Of a DNA stretch of 64,000 nt, positions 7,493-16,342 are shown in pieces. Each line of letters opens with the position of its first letter. Position 1 is the stretch's first letter. Position numbers and translations under genes: made by a program. The notes beneath the pieces are model-generated. The model searched no databases, was not told the DNA's origin, and saw only the letters and a list, made by a program, of their open reading frames with translations. The stretch spans positions 1 through 64,000 of the forward strand of contig CAYVBK010000016.1 of NCBI GenBank assembly GCA_964449465.1, in the 5' to 3' direction. This stretch comes from CAYRXM01 sp964449465. Its GTDB lineage: Bacteria > Chloroflexota > Anaerolineae > JAFGEY01.

Positions 7493-9241
7493 ATGTCTGA
7501 ACAAGAGCAGCTAGAGATGATCCGCCATTCGGCCTCGCATGTGATGGCTCAGGCGGTGATGGACATGTTTCCGCAGGCCAAACTGGGCATTGGGCCGTCC
7601 ATCCAGGATGGTTTTTACTATGATTTTGACCTGCCGCGCGCCCTGACGCCAGACGATTTGGTCGAGATCGAAGAGCGTATGCGCGAAATCATCAAGGGCA
7701 AGCACAAATTTGTGCGCCAAGAGATCCGCCGCGCCGAGGCGATGGAGCGGTTTCGCGATCAGCCGTACAAGCTCGAGCTGATCGCCGACATGCCGCCCGA
7801 TGAGGTGATCTCGGTCTATACGCACGACACGTTCACCGATCTGTGCCGCGGGCCGCACGTAGAAAATACGGCCCAAATCAAGGCCAATGCCCTCAAGCTC
7901 ATGTCTACGGCGGGGGCATACTGGCGCGGTGACGAAAAACGCCCCATGCTTCAACGCGTCTATGGCACGGTGTGGAGCAGCAAGGCCGATTTGGATGCTC
8001 ACCTGAAAAAGCTGGCCGAAATTGAGGCCCGCGATCACCGTCGCCTGATCAAACAGCTTGACCTGGTTAGCTTTCACGAAGAGGCCGGGGCCGGGCTGGC
8101 CTACTGGCACCCCAAGGGGGGGCGCATGCGGGTGATCATGGAGGATTACTGGCGGCAGCGGCATTATGAGGGGGGCTATGACATTGTGTTTACACCGCAC
8201 ATCGGCCGCGCACATCTGTGGGAGACGTCGGGCCATCTCAATTTTTATCGGGATGGCATGTATGCGCCGATGGACATTGAAGGGCAGGAATACTATATCA
8301 AGCCGATGAACTGTCCTTTTCATGTCATGATTTACAACTCGCAGACGCATTCGTATCGCGATCTGCCGCTGCGCTGGGCCGAGTTGGGTACGGTGTATCG
8401 CTTTGAACGTAGCGGTACGCTACACGGCATGCTGCGGGTGCGCGGTTTTACCCAAGACGATGCTCACATCATTTGTATGCCAGAACAGATCGAGGATGAG
8501 ATTTTGGGGGTGTTGGATTTCAGCCTCAATCTGATTCGCGGCTTTGGCTTTGACGACTTTTATGTCGAGCTGAGTGTGCGCGATCCCAACAATCTGCAAA
8601 AATATGCCGGCGAGGATGCCATGTGGCAGCAGGCCGAGGCCTCGCTGCTCAAGGCCATCCAGGCGCGCGGGCTGCCCTACAAGCGTATGGAAGGCGAGGC
8701 GGTTTTTTACGGCCCCAAAATTGACATCAAGATCAAGGATGTGTTGGGTCGGATGTGGCAGTGTACAACGATTCAGTTCGATTTCAACTTGCCGAGCCGA
8801 TTTGACATGACCTACATCGGCGAAGATGGGCAGCCGCATCGCCCCTATATGGTGCATCGTGCTCTGCTGGGCAGCCTGGAGCGGTTCTATGCTCTGTTGG
8901 TAGAGCAGTATGCCGGTGCTTTTCCGGTGTGGCTGATGCCGGTGCAGGTGGCGGTGGTGCCGGTATCCGACCGGCACAATGACTATGTGCGTCAAGTGGT
9001 GGGCGAATTGAAAAAGGCCGGCCTGCGCGTCGAGGCCGACCTGTCGTCGGATCGCATGAACGCCAAAATCCGCAATGCCCAGATGCAAAAAATACCCTAT
9101 ATGCTCATCGTGGGCGATCAAGAGGTGGCGAGCGGGCAGGTCAACCTGCGCATGCGTGACGGCTCGCAGCCGGGGGCGATGGGAGTGGGCGATTTTATCG
9201 CTCTGGCGCGGCAGGCTGTCGAGGAAAAGCGGGTGCTGTAG
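7493..9241 (+). CDS. thrS: Threonine--tRNA ligase, lacking the N-terminal TGS domain
   Basis: 582 residues, ATG with AAAGGAG 8 bases upstream. It charges tRNA-Thr with threonine in the cytoplasm. The protein starts in the editing domain (HSASH at residues 12-16, DLCRGPHV near 117), so the ~60-residue TGS domain found in E. coli ThrRS is absent. The class II catalytic core is complete: WETSGHLNFY, zinc-binding NCPFH near 274, motif 2 around FERSGTLHG and RVRGFTQDDAH, motif 3 HRALLGSLER near 453. The C-terminal ~100 residues form the anticodon-binding domain (PVWLMPVQVAVVPVSD onward). Expression is expected to be controlled by the upstream T-box. Confidence 0.95.
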   Translation: MSEQEQLEMIRHSASHVMAQAVMDMFPQAKLGIGPSIQDGFYYDFDLPRALTPDDLVEIEERMREIIKGKHKFVRQEIRRAEAMERFRDQPYKLELIADMPPDEVISVYTHDTFTDLCRGPHVENTAQIKANALKLMSTAGAYWRGDEKRPMLQRVYGTVWSSKADLDAHLKKLAEIEARDHRRLIKQLDLVSFHEEAGAGLAYWHPKGGRMRVIMEDYWRQRHYEGGYDIVFTPHIGRAHLWETSGHLNFYRDGMYAPMDIEGQEYYIKPMNCPFHVMIYNSQTHSYRDLPLRWAELGTVYRFERSGTLHGMLRVRGFTQDDAHIICMPEQIEDEILGVLDFSLNLIRGFGFDDFYVELSVRDPNNLQKYAGEDAMWQQAEASLLKAIQARGLPYKRMEGEAVFYGPKIDIKIKDVLGRMWQCTTIQFDFNLPSRFDMTYIGEDGQPHRPYMVHRALLGSLERFYALLVEQYAGAFPVWLMPVQVAVVPVSDRHNDYVRQVVGELKKAGLRVEADLSSDRMNAKIRNAQMQKIPYMLIVGDQEVASGQVNLRMRDGSQPGAMGVGDFIALARQAVEEKRVL

Positions 9242-9267
9242 GCACTAGAGACGTGGTTTGAGCAAGG

Positions 9268-9296
9268 GCAGGGGCGAGGGTTACCCTCGCCCCTGC
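9268..9296. repeat. GC-rich perfect hairpin between convergent genes
   Basis: 13-bp perfect inverted repeat (9268-9280 with 9284-9296) with a 3-base loop, core GGGGCGAGGG. There is no T tract on either side. It may act as a transcript-end stabiliser or belong to a palindromic repeat family; a similar palindrome is at 23097-23119. Confidence 0.6.
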
Positions 9297-9328
9297 TGCA
9301 TGATGGTATGCTTGGGCCATCATCCTTT

Positions 9329-10432
9329 TCAGCCTGCGGCGGTCTGAGCGGCGGCCTCGCGGATGATCTGGCGGATGTCTCGTTCCTGTCGTTCGATGCT
9401 TTCGGTGAGTTTGAACTGCACCAGGGCGCGCTGCAAGTTGTGTTCGGGGTGGCGCACTTTGAAATAGACATTACCGGCCAGGTGATCGGTGAAAAAGCGC
9501 AGCCCTAACTCAAAGGCGATCAGCCGGATGCAGTCATAGAGATAAGCATAATCGTTGGCGGTCAAAAAACTGCCGGCCTGATCCAGATAACCCTGCAAGA
9601 TTGCTCTGGCCAGGTCGGTTTCAAAGCGCACGGCGTCCAGATCGGTGGTTTCTTCTCCCAGCGGGTTGCAGCACGAGCGCAGGCAGTCGCCCACGTCGTA
9701 ATGCACCAGTCCCGGCTTGACCGTGTCCAGATCAACCAGGCTGATGGCTTGTCCGGTGGTTTCGTCTATCATCATGTTGTTGATCTTGGGATCGCCGTGA
9801 ATGGGGCGCAGCAATAGTTGACCCTGTTGTCGCGCCGTTTCCAACACGCCGGCCCAGTCTTGCCGCTCTTGCACAAAACGGCAGCCATAGCGCACTTTGG
9901 GAGAGTTGGTTTCGCCGTTGAGTTGCGCCCGGATGGCCTGGTAGTGCCGCACATAGCGCGGTGTGACGTGAAATCCCTCTAATGTGTCATACAGTTGCGT
10001 CGGGTCCAGGTCGCTGATCAGGTTTTGAAATCGCCCCAGCGCATAGCCGGCCTCGCCGGCGTGAGCCAGGCTTTGCACCTGCTCAAACGTGCGGGCGCCC
10101 TCGACAAAGCTCAATGCCCGCCAGAATCCGCCCTGTTCATCTATCCAATAATCCTGTCCGGTGTGGGTCTGGATCACCTGCGGCGATTCCCAGCGGTGGG
10201 TTGATGGATCGTGCTGCAAACGCTGCTGCACATGGCGGCTGAACGTGCGCAGGTTGAGCATGATCAACTCGGGGCGCACAAACACCCGGGTGTTGATGCG
10301 CTGCAAAACAAACGGCCTGGCTGTTTTCTGGGTGACCAGAAATGTGTCATTGACATTGCCTCCACCGTACTCGTGGACGCTCAAAATAACATCTTGGGCA
10401 AACTGCTGCGCTGCCCGTACCGATTGGTCCAA
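9329..10432 (-). CDS. Phosphotransferase, N-acetylhexosamine 1-kinase (NahK)-like
   Basis: 367 residues from TTG 10432, which follows GGGAGGAG; the frame is open further upstream but there it overlaps the glycosylase gene. Kinase motifs are intact: Gly-rich YGGGNVNDTF near the N-terminus, IHGDPKINNMM (catalytic Asp and Asn, residue ~205) and VDLDTVKPG plus YDVGDCLR (metal-binding Asp). This arrangement matches APH-fold sugar kinases such as Bifidobacterium NahK, which make N-acetylhexosamine 1-phosphate. The precise substrate is not readable from sequence. It is the last gene of the sbcC-like/AKR/glycosylase unit, 16 bp after the glycosylase gene. Confidence 0.75.
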   Translation of the reverse strand: MDQSVRAAQQFAQDVILSVHEYGGGNVNDTFLVTQKTARPFVLQRINTRVFVRPELIMLNLRTFSRHVQQRLQHDPSTHRWESPQVIQTHTGQDYWIDEQGGFWRALSFVEGARTFEQVQSLAHAGEAGYALGRFQNLISDLDPTQLYDTLEGFHVTPRYVRHYQAIRAQLNGETNSPKVRYGCRFVQERQDWAGVLETARQQGQLLLRPIHGDPKINNMMIDETTGQAISLVDLDTVKPGLVHYDVGDCLRSCCNPLGEETTDLDAVRFETDLARAILQGYLDQAGSFLTANDYAYLYDCIRLIAFELGLRFFTDHLAGNVYFKVRHPEHNLQRALVQFKLTESIERQERDIRQIIREAAAQTAAG

Positions 10433-10448
10433 CTCTCCTCCCTTTTTT

Positions 10449-11039
10449 TTATTTTGATACGTTGGGATGCCCTTTGATCCAAAGTCGCCAGGGGGCGTTG
10501 AGGGCGCGCTCGTCGCCGCGCACGCCAATGCGTGGCCCGGCGGCCACCTGCTCATCGGTGACGGGGGTGTCTCGTTCCAACCACAACACGTCGCCTTTGA
10601 CCAGGTCGGCGCCGTTCAGGGCGAGATCAATGCTCAGCGCCGCGCACAGCCGCGCCGGCCCGTTGGTGAGGGCATTGTGTCGTTGCGGGCCGCGCCGGGC
10701 GACCATCTCTTCGATGCCTTCCAACGGCTCCAGGGCGCGCACCAGCACTGCCGCCGCAAAACCCTCTCGCTCGGTCACGATATTGAAACAAAAGTGCATC
10801 CCGTAGATAAAGTAGACATACGCATGTCCGGGCGGCCCAAACATCACGGCATTACGGGCGGTGCGCCCCCGGCTGGCGTGACAGGCGGCGTCATCCTGGC
10901 CGATATAGGCTTCGGTTTCGACAATGCGCCCGGCCACTCGCCGACCGTCCAATCGACGCACCAACCGCTGTCCCAACAGTTCGCGAGCCACAATCAGGGT
11001 ATCGCGGGCATAGAAATCTCGTTCCAGTCTGAGGCTCAT
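10449..11039 (-). CDS. 3-methyladenine DNA glycosylase (AAG/MPG family)
   Basis: 196 residues, normal length for bacterial AAG. It removes alkylated or deaminated purines from DNA in base excision repair. Visible family motifs: ARELLGQRLVRR, RIVETEAYIG with the catalytic Glu (residue ~48), DAACHASRGRTARNAVMFG, GHAYVYFIYGMHFCFN (the intercalating Tyr region), and LTNGPARL. Start ATG 11039 overlaps the aldo/keto reductase stop as ATGA; an upstream in-frame start would overlap further. Together with the SbcC-like gene it gives this operon a DNA-repair flavour. Confidence 0.92.
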   Translation of the reverse strand: MSLRLERDFYARDTLIVARELLGQRLVRRLDGRRVAGRIVETEAYIGQDDAACHASRGRTARNAVMFGPPGHAYVYFIYGMHFCFNIVTEREGFAAAVLVRALEPLEGIEEMVARRGPQRHNALTNGPARLCAALSIDLALNGADLVKGDVLWLERDTPVTDEQVAAGPRIGVRGDERALNAPWRLWIKGHPNVSK

Positions 11040-12034
11040 CGGGATCGCGAATGTTCGGCGTTTTGCCAATAGTCAATCTGGGCGCCCAGCTCGAGTTTGA
11101 GAGCTTGGGTGGCCCGGTCGAGGCGGGCGATCACCTCGTCTGGCAGCGGCTCGGCCATCGCTTGCGCGTTTTGCGTCACCTGCTCTGGCGACCGTCCGCC
11201 GGCCAGCACGCTGGTGACTCCTTGCTGCGCTGCCACCCAGGCCAGGGCCAGCTCTGACATGGGCCGGTCTGTCTCTGCGGCGATCTGGCGAATCTCGTCT
11301 AGCGCGGCAAAGGTCTCGGCCTCTGCGCCCGGCTCGCCATGGCGGGCGCCCGGCCGCGCACTGCTGAAGTGGCGGGTGCGGGCGCGAAAGGGCGGCACCT
11401 CGTCGGCGGTGCGCCAGCGGCCGCTGAGCAGCCCTTGCATCAGCGGCATATAGGTCAACACGCCCACCTGGTGTTGACGGCACAGCGGCAGCACCTCGTA
11501 CTCGATGCCGCGCGAGATCAGGTTGTAGCACAGTTGATGAGCGTCAATTGACACACCTGTGCGCAATGCTTCGCCAAATTGCTGCGGGCCAAAATTGCTC
11601 AGGCCGATGGCGCGGATTTTGCCTTCTTGTTTCAAGGCCTGCAACGCGGCCAATGTTTCGTCTATCGGTTGGTTGGCCAGCGGCCAGTGCAGCATGTAAA
11701 TATCCACATAATCGGTTTGCAGGCGGCGCAGGCTGGCCTCCAGGTAATGGCGCAGCCCGGCCGGGTCGGCGTGATGGGGGCTGATTTTAGTGGCAATGAG
11801 GGCGCGCGCTCGCCGGTCGGCCAGCGCCAGCCCTACGATCTCTTCGCTTTTGCCTGCCCCATAACCCTCGGCTGTGTCCAACAGGTTGATGCCGCAGTCG
11901 AGGGCGGCATGGATGGTGGCGATGGCCGTGTGTTCGTCTTGATCGCCCCAGCCTTCGCCGCCGGCCAGAGCCCAGCAGCCCAGTCCCAACACCGATACTT
12001 GCAGGCCTGAACGGCCCAGCAAACGTTTTTCCAT
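11036..12034 (-). CDS. Aldo/keto reductase
   Basis: 332 residues. NAD(P)H-dependent oxidoreductase with the (beta/alpha)8 fold. The catalytic tetrad is visible: Asp and Tyr in LLDTAEGYG (residues ~48-56), Lys in IATKIS, His in MLHWP. SNFG and the C-terminal LAGGRSPEQV cofactor-binding segment fit the family. Start ATG 12034 chosen because TGGAG lies about ten bases upstream; a further in-frame ATG at 12061 has no good ribosome binding site. It lies between the SbcC-like gene (36-bp gap) and the glycosylase (4-bp overlap). Substrate unknown. Confidence 0.88.
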   Translation of the reverse strand: MEKRLLGRSGLQVSVLGLGCWALAGGEGWGDQDEHTAIATIHAALDCGINLLDTAEGYGAGKSEEIVGLALADRRARALIATKISPHHADPAGLRHYLEASLRRLQTDYVDIYMLHWPLANQPIDETLAALQALKQEGKIRAIGLSNFGPQQFGEALRTGVSIDAHQLCYNLISRGIEYEVLPLCRQHQVGVLTYMPLMQGLLSGRWRTADEVPPFRARTRHFSSARPGARHGEPGAEAETFAALDEIRQIAAETDRPMSELALAWVAAQQGVTSVLAGGRSPEQVTQNAQAMAEPLPDEVIARLDRATQALKLELGAQIDYWQNAEHSRSR

Positions 12035-12070
12035 TTTACATTCTCCAGAAGGATTTGACATTTTGTATTT

Positions 12071-14629
12071 TCAAATGATCAACACCTCGGACCCTTGTTC
12101 GGTCTTGTTGACCTGGATGCGCACGTTAAAGGCGTCGCGCAGTTCGGGGATGTGGGTGATCACCAGGATGCAGCCAAAATCCTGACTGATGGCATGGATG
12201 GCGTCAATCAGCCCGTCGCGTCCTTCATCGTCTTGCGTGCCAAAGCCTTCGTCCAACACCAGCCATTCCAGGCGGGCGCCGGCGCGGTGTGCCAACAGCT
12301 TGCTGAGGGCCACGCGAATGGCAAAGTTGACGCGGTACCGCTCGCCGCCGGAAAAGGTCTCATAGCTGCGCGTGCCCAGCTCGTCCGAGATTTGGATGTC
12401 CAGCGTCTCGATGGTATCGCCTCTTTTGGTATCGCGCTGGGTGTCAAAGCGCACCTGCATCCGCCCGGCGGTCATGCGCCTCAACAACTCGTTGGCGTGT
12501 TCTTCAATGTCGGGGATAGCCGTCTCGATGAGCATGGCCTGAACGCCGTTTTTGCCAAAGGCCTGTTGCAGTTCTTGATAGATGGCCTGTTCCTGGCGGT
12601 GCTGTCGCTCTTGTTTTTCCCGTTCGGCGCGCTGCTGACGCAGGTCGGCGCAATAGGCGACTTTGGCGCGGGCGGCGCCTAGTTTGAGGTTGGCCTGCTG
12701 CTCGCAGTCGTGAGCGGTTTCCAAAGTCTGCCGGGCTGTGGCGGTCTGTTGCTGCAAGGCGGGCAGGCGGCGAACTATTTGCGTCAGTTCGTCGGCGCGA
12801 CTCTGGTCGGAGGCCAGGCGGGTTTCGACGCTGTCGCGCTGTTGCTGTAGCTGGGCCAGAGCCAGGCGCAGCGTTTCCAGCCCCGACTGGGCCTCGTGCA
12901 GGGTGCGCATTTTTTGCTCAAAGGCGCGCAATATCTCGACATCGGCCTGCACCTGGCGATGTTTGTCGGCGTCATAGCCCAGTTCGTTGAGAGATTGCTC
13001 AACCTGGAGCAGGGCGGCGCGGGCATCCGGCGCATCGTCGTTCCGGCGCAATTTTTCTTCGATGGCCTCAAGTTTGTTCTGCGCGTCGGGCAGGGCCTCG
13101 GCGGCGGTGCGTGCCTCTTGAATGGCGTGGGCCAGGGTGGCTTCTTGGCGCTGCAAGGCGGTGCGCCCGCGCAGAGCCTGATCTATGTCACGGGTGGCCG
13201 CCTGGGCCGCGTCCAGTTCTTTTTTCACGTCGCGGATGCGGGTATTGCGCTGTCTGTAGGCCAGCCGTTCGGCCTCCAACCGGGCGGCAAAGTCATCCGT
13301 TAACTGCCGACAGCCGTCGGTCGAAAGGGGTTGTCCGCACAGCGGGCAGACGGCCTGGGTCTGATCGCCCAACAGAGCCATCTTGTCCTTGATCTGCTCG
13401 GCATTTTGTTCGGCTTGTTTGTTTTCGGCGGTCAGGGTGGCCGACTCGGCGGTGAGGGCCTGGATGCGCTGCTGGAGGTCGTTTTTTTCGGCTTCGCGGG
13501 CCTGCAAGGCGGCCAGTTGGTCTTGCACGGTCTGCCAGTCGGCCTGTTTGTTCAGGGCAGCGGCCGTCTGCGCCAACCGTTGGACGTGTTCGGCCGCCGA
13601 TTGCCGCGCTTTGTCCAACTCAAAGCGGGCGGTGGCAATGTCCCGGCTCAGACGGCTGTGCTGCTCGTTGAGGCCGACCAGCCGGCTCAGGGCGGCGTTC
13701 ATGGCCTGGTTTTGCGCCACGGCCTGCTCAAAAGCGGCGTATCCCTGGGCAATGTCGGCCTGGTGTGTCAGAGCATCCTGAAGTTCGTTCAGGTGAACCT
13801 GGCGGCTGTGCAAAGCTTCGTCGAGGCGGGCGGCCTCCTGGCGAGTTTGGGCGATGCGTTTGTGCAGTTCGTCCAACTGCCGGGCGGCGGCCTGCACCTG
13901 CTCCAGTTCGGCGCGCACCCGGTCATAGGCCTCGGCGGCGGCGGCGCGCTCTTGTTGAACCTGGCTCAAGGCGGCCTGGGCGGTTTGCAGAGCGGCCTCG
14001 TATTCGGGCTGGCGAGACAATTCCTGGTCCATCTGGGCGATGGCGGCCAGCAATTGGTCGGCATGCTCTTTGTGTGACTGGGCGTTCTTTTTGGCGGCCT
14101 GCTCATAGGCGGTGTAAATATCCAACCCCAAGATATTGCCCAAGACACGCTTGCGCTCACCGGGCGGTTTGACCGTAAACTCGTCGTCGCGGCCTTGCAG
14201 CAGAAACGCCGAGTTGATAAAAGTAACATAGTCCATTCGTAGCAGGTTGTTGATGGCCTGCTGGGTCTGGCTGATGGTCGGCTCGGTAAGCGGGCGGAAG
14301 CGATTTTCACCCTCATCCCAGCCTTGCAGCTCGAGAACGCTCTGACCGCGCTGGCGTTTGCTGCGTTTGCGGATCACCCGGTAGGTGAGTTGGCCCAGCC
14401 GAAACTCGAACTCGACCTCCATCTCGTCCTGGCCGAGATAGATCAGTTCGTCGTCGCGGCGGGCGCCCAGCCGCGAATAGCCCCACAAGGCCCAGGTTAC
14501 GGCGTCGAGGATCGCCGATTTGCCGTGTCCGTTGTCGCCGCTGAGGCAGGCCATATGGATGCCGCGCAGGTCAAGTTTTTGCTGGCGATAGCACATAAAA
14601 TTTCGTAAATAGATTTCAAGTGGGATCAT
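12071..14629 (-). CDS. SbcC/Rad50-like SMC ATPase
   Basis: 852 residues. DNA double-strand-break processing ATPase of the Rad50/SbcC type. Walker A is GDNGHGKS (residues ~31-38), with Asp and His at positions usually Pro and Ala. A long coiled coil follows, rich in Ala, Gln and Glu. The zinc hook CPLCGQPL is near residue 434, followed by the second coil arm, the signature ETFSGGERYRVNFA near 763 and Walker B WLVLDEGFG near 798. Start ATG 14629 (MIPLEIYLRNF) matches the family N-terminus; a TTG five codons earlier is possible. The usual partner nuclease SbcD/Mre11 is not in this window. Promoter on the minus strand at 14765-14737. Confidence 0.88.
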   Translation of the reverse strand: MIPLEIYLRNFMCYRQQKLDLRGIHMACLSGDNGHGKSAILDAVTWALWGYSRLGARRDDELIYLGQDEMEVEFEFRLGQLTYRVIRKRSKRQRGQSVLELQGWDEGENRFRPLTEPTISQTQQAINNLLRMDYVTFINSAFLLQGRDDEFTVKPPGERKRVLGNILGLDIYTAYEQAAKKNAQSHKEHADQLLAAIAQMDQELSRQPEYEAALQTAQAALSQVQQERAAAAEAYDRVRAELEQVQAAARQLDELHKRIAQTRQEAARLDEALHSRQVHLNELQDALTHQADIAQGYAAFEQAVAQNQAMNAALSRLVGLNEQHSRLSRDIATARFELDKARQSAAEHVQRLAQTAAALNKQADWQTVQDQLAALQAREAEKNDLQQRIQALTAESATLTAENKQAEQNAEQIKDKMALLGDQTQAVCPLCGQPLSTDGCRQLTDDFAARLEAERLAYRQRNTRIRDVKKELDAAQAATRDIDQALRGRTALQRQEATLAHAIQEARTAAEALPDAQNKLEAIEEKLRRNDDAPDARAALLQVEQSLNELGYDADKHRQVQADVEILRAFEQKMRTLHEAQSGLETLRLALAQLQQQRDSVETRLASDQSRADELTQIVRRLPALQQQTATARQTLETAHDCEQQANLKLGAARAKVAYCADLRQQRAEREKQERQHRQEQAIYQELQQAFGKNGVQAMLIETAIPDIEEHANELLRRMTAGRMQVRFDTQRDTKRGDTIETLDIQISDELGTRSYETFSGGERYRVNFAIRVALSKLLAHRAGARLEWLVLDEGFGTQDDEGRDGLIDAIHAISQDFGCILVITHIPELRDAFNVRIQVNKTEQGSEVLII

Positions 14630-14736
14630 TCGATCATCTTTCAACCCAAGTGGCGTTCAAGAACGGAGAGCCAGGTGACAAGACAGTTGTTCTGACGATT
14701 TCAGCTTTTGTTGTCGTTCTTTTTTCAGTGGACTCT

Positions 14737-14765
14737 ATGATACCACGTTATACCCAAATCTTCAA
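14737..14765 (-). promoter_or_regulatory. Promoter of the sbcC-like operon
   Basis: On the minus strand TTGAAG (14765-14760), 17-base spacer, TATCAT (14742-14737). The leader to the ATG is about 100 bases. Its -35 box is two bases from that of the divergent promoter. Confidence 0.45.
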
Positions 14766-14767
14766 CT

Positions 14768-14796
14768 TTGGCCTGGAGGTGCTTTTGAGGTACAAT
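14768..14796 (+). promoter_or_regulatory. Promoter of the P-loop protein/methyltransferase genes
   Basis: TTGGCC (14768-14773), 17-base spacer, TACAAT (14791-14796), about 17 bases before ATG 14814. Confidence 0.5.
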
Positions 14797-14813
14797 ATCG
14801 GCGAGGTGAATGA

Positions 14814-15458
14814 ATGAGCGATGATTTGAAACGCGCCTTGGCGCATGTGTATTGGATTGGCGGCTCGCCGTGTTCGGGCAAAAGCAGCATCGTCGAGTGG
14901 TTGGCGCGGCGACACGGGGCACGTTCTTTTTCGTGTGATGCAGCGTTCGAGGCGCACAGCGGGCAGATTTTGCCGGCGCAGCATCCGGCCTGGGCGGCCC
15001 TGCAGCACGGTCACTGGGATGAGGTGTGGATGCGTCCGCTGTCGGTGTTGGTGCAAGACGAGTGGGACATTTATCGGCGCGAGTTTGCCTTGATCGTGCA
15101 AGACCTGCTGCGGCTGCCCGCCGACCGGCCGATTGTGGTCGAGGGGGCGGCGCTGCTGCCGCATTGTGTGTACGAGGTGTTGGCCCAGCCGCGTCAGGCT
15201 GTTTGGGTGATTCCCGATGATGCCTTTCAACGCCGCATGTATCCTCGCCGTGGCGAGTGGGTGCAGGATATTTTGCGTCAATGTACGTATCCTGAGCAGG
15301 CTTTTCAAAATTGGATGGATCGCGATGCAGCATTTGCCCGGCGGGTGGAGGCTGAGGCCAGGTCGTTGGGGCTGGCGGTGTTGGTGGTAGATGGCGTTTG
15401 TTCGCTGGAAGACAATGCAGCGCGGGTTAAAGCGCAATTTGGATGGGAGGTCGAATGA
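14814..15458 (+). CDS. P-loop NTPase, small-molecule kinase-like
   Basis: 214 residues, ATG with GAGGTG upstream. Walker A GGSPCSGKSS at residues ~16-25, with an Arg-rich HGARSFSCDAAF segment after it and PADRPIVVEGAALLP near 105 as a Walker-B-like strand. The layout resembles adenylate- or shikimate-kinase-type proteins and the AAA_33/cytidylate-kinase-like set, but no substrate-specific motif is recognised. Its TGA overlaps the ATG of the methyltransferase (ATGA), so the two are translationally coupled. Confidence 0.7.
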   Translation: MSDDLKRALAHVYWIGGSPCSGKSSIVEWLARRHGARSFSCDAAFEAHSGQILPAQHPAWAALQHGHWDEVWMRPLSVLVQDEWDIYRREFALIVQDLLRLPADRPIVVEGAALLPHCVYEVLAQPRQAVWVIPDDAFQRRMYPRRGEWVQDILRQCTYPEQAFQNWMDRDAAFARRVEAEARSLGLAVLVVDGVCSLEDNAARVKAQFGWEVE

Positions 15459-16297
15459 ACCTGTTGGACATTGTTGCGCGGGCTCTGGTGCCGCAGCCCT
15501 GGTCGGAGGGCGACAAGATTCCCTGGCACGACCCGGATTTCAGTCGGCGCATGCTGCAAGAACATCTGAGCCAGGCGCACGACGCGGCCAGTCGCCGTGC
15601 GGCCAAAATCGAGGCCCACGTGCGTTGGATTCACGAGCATGTGTTGGCCGCTCGCCCGGCGCGCATCCTCGATCTGGGCTGCGGGCCGGGCCTGTATGCC
15701 AGCCGTCTGGCGCGGTTGGGGCATACCTGCGTGGGCATTGATTTTTCGCCGGCGTCCATCGAGTATGCTCGCAACACGGCTCAGGCCGAGGGGCTGAGTT
15801 GTGTCTATCACCTGGCCGACATTCGCCAGGCCGATTATGGAGCCGGTTTTGATCTGGCCATGCTCATCTTTGGCGAGTTGAACGTCTTTTGCCGCGCCGA
15901 CGCCCACCGGATTTTGGCCCGTATGAGCGCGGCGTTAAATCTGGGCGGCGTGCTGTTGCTGGAACCGCACACCTGGGCGGCGGTGCGACAAGAGGGGCAG
16001 GCCGGCGTGCAATGGTATGCGTCGGCGGGCGGCCTGTTTTCCGAGCGGCCGCATCTGTGCCTGACCGAGTGTTTTTGGCATGAGGCGCAGGCCTGTGCGG
16101 TAGAGCGGTATTGGATCATAGACGCCGAAACTGGCCAGGTCACGCGCCATGCTGCCAGTATGCAGGCCTATACCGATGAGGAATATCGCCTTGTGCTGAC
16201 CGAATGTGGGCTGTACGACATCGAGTTTTATCCATCGCTGACTGGCGAAACCGACGAGACGCAGGCGGCCTTGTTGGTTCTCTGCGCCCGAAAATGA
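15455..16297 (+). CDS. Class I SAM-dependent methyltransferase
   Basis: 280 residues from ATG 15455, preceded by GGGAGGT and overlapping the previous stop by 4 bp. Motif I is RILDLGCGPGLYASRL near residue 68 and an acidic residue ends the second strand (VGIDFSPASIEYAR). DIRQADYGAGFDLAMLIFGELN is the motif II/III region. The C-terminal half is a beta-rich extension common in small-molecule methyltransferases of the Methyltransf_25 type. Target unknown; coupling with the P-loop protein suggests they act on the same substrate or pathway. Confidence 0.82.
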   Translation: MNLLDIVARALVPQPWSEGDKIPWHDPDFSRRMLQEHLSQAHDAASRRAAKIEAHVRWIHEHVLAARPARILDLGCGPGLYASRLARLGHTCVGIDFSPASIEYARNTAQAEGLSCVYHLADIRQADYGAGFDLAMLIFGELNVFCRADAHRILARMSAALNLGGVLLLEPHTWAAVRQEGQAGVQWYASAGGLFSERPHLCLTECFWHEAQACAVERYWIIDAETGQVTRHAASMQAYTDEEYRLVLTECGLYDIEFYPSLTGETDETQAALLVLCARK

Positions 16298-16342
16298 AAA
16301 ATCAATCACTGGTCTCGCCGTCCATAATTTGAGGGATTTGAT

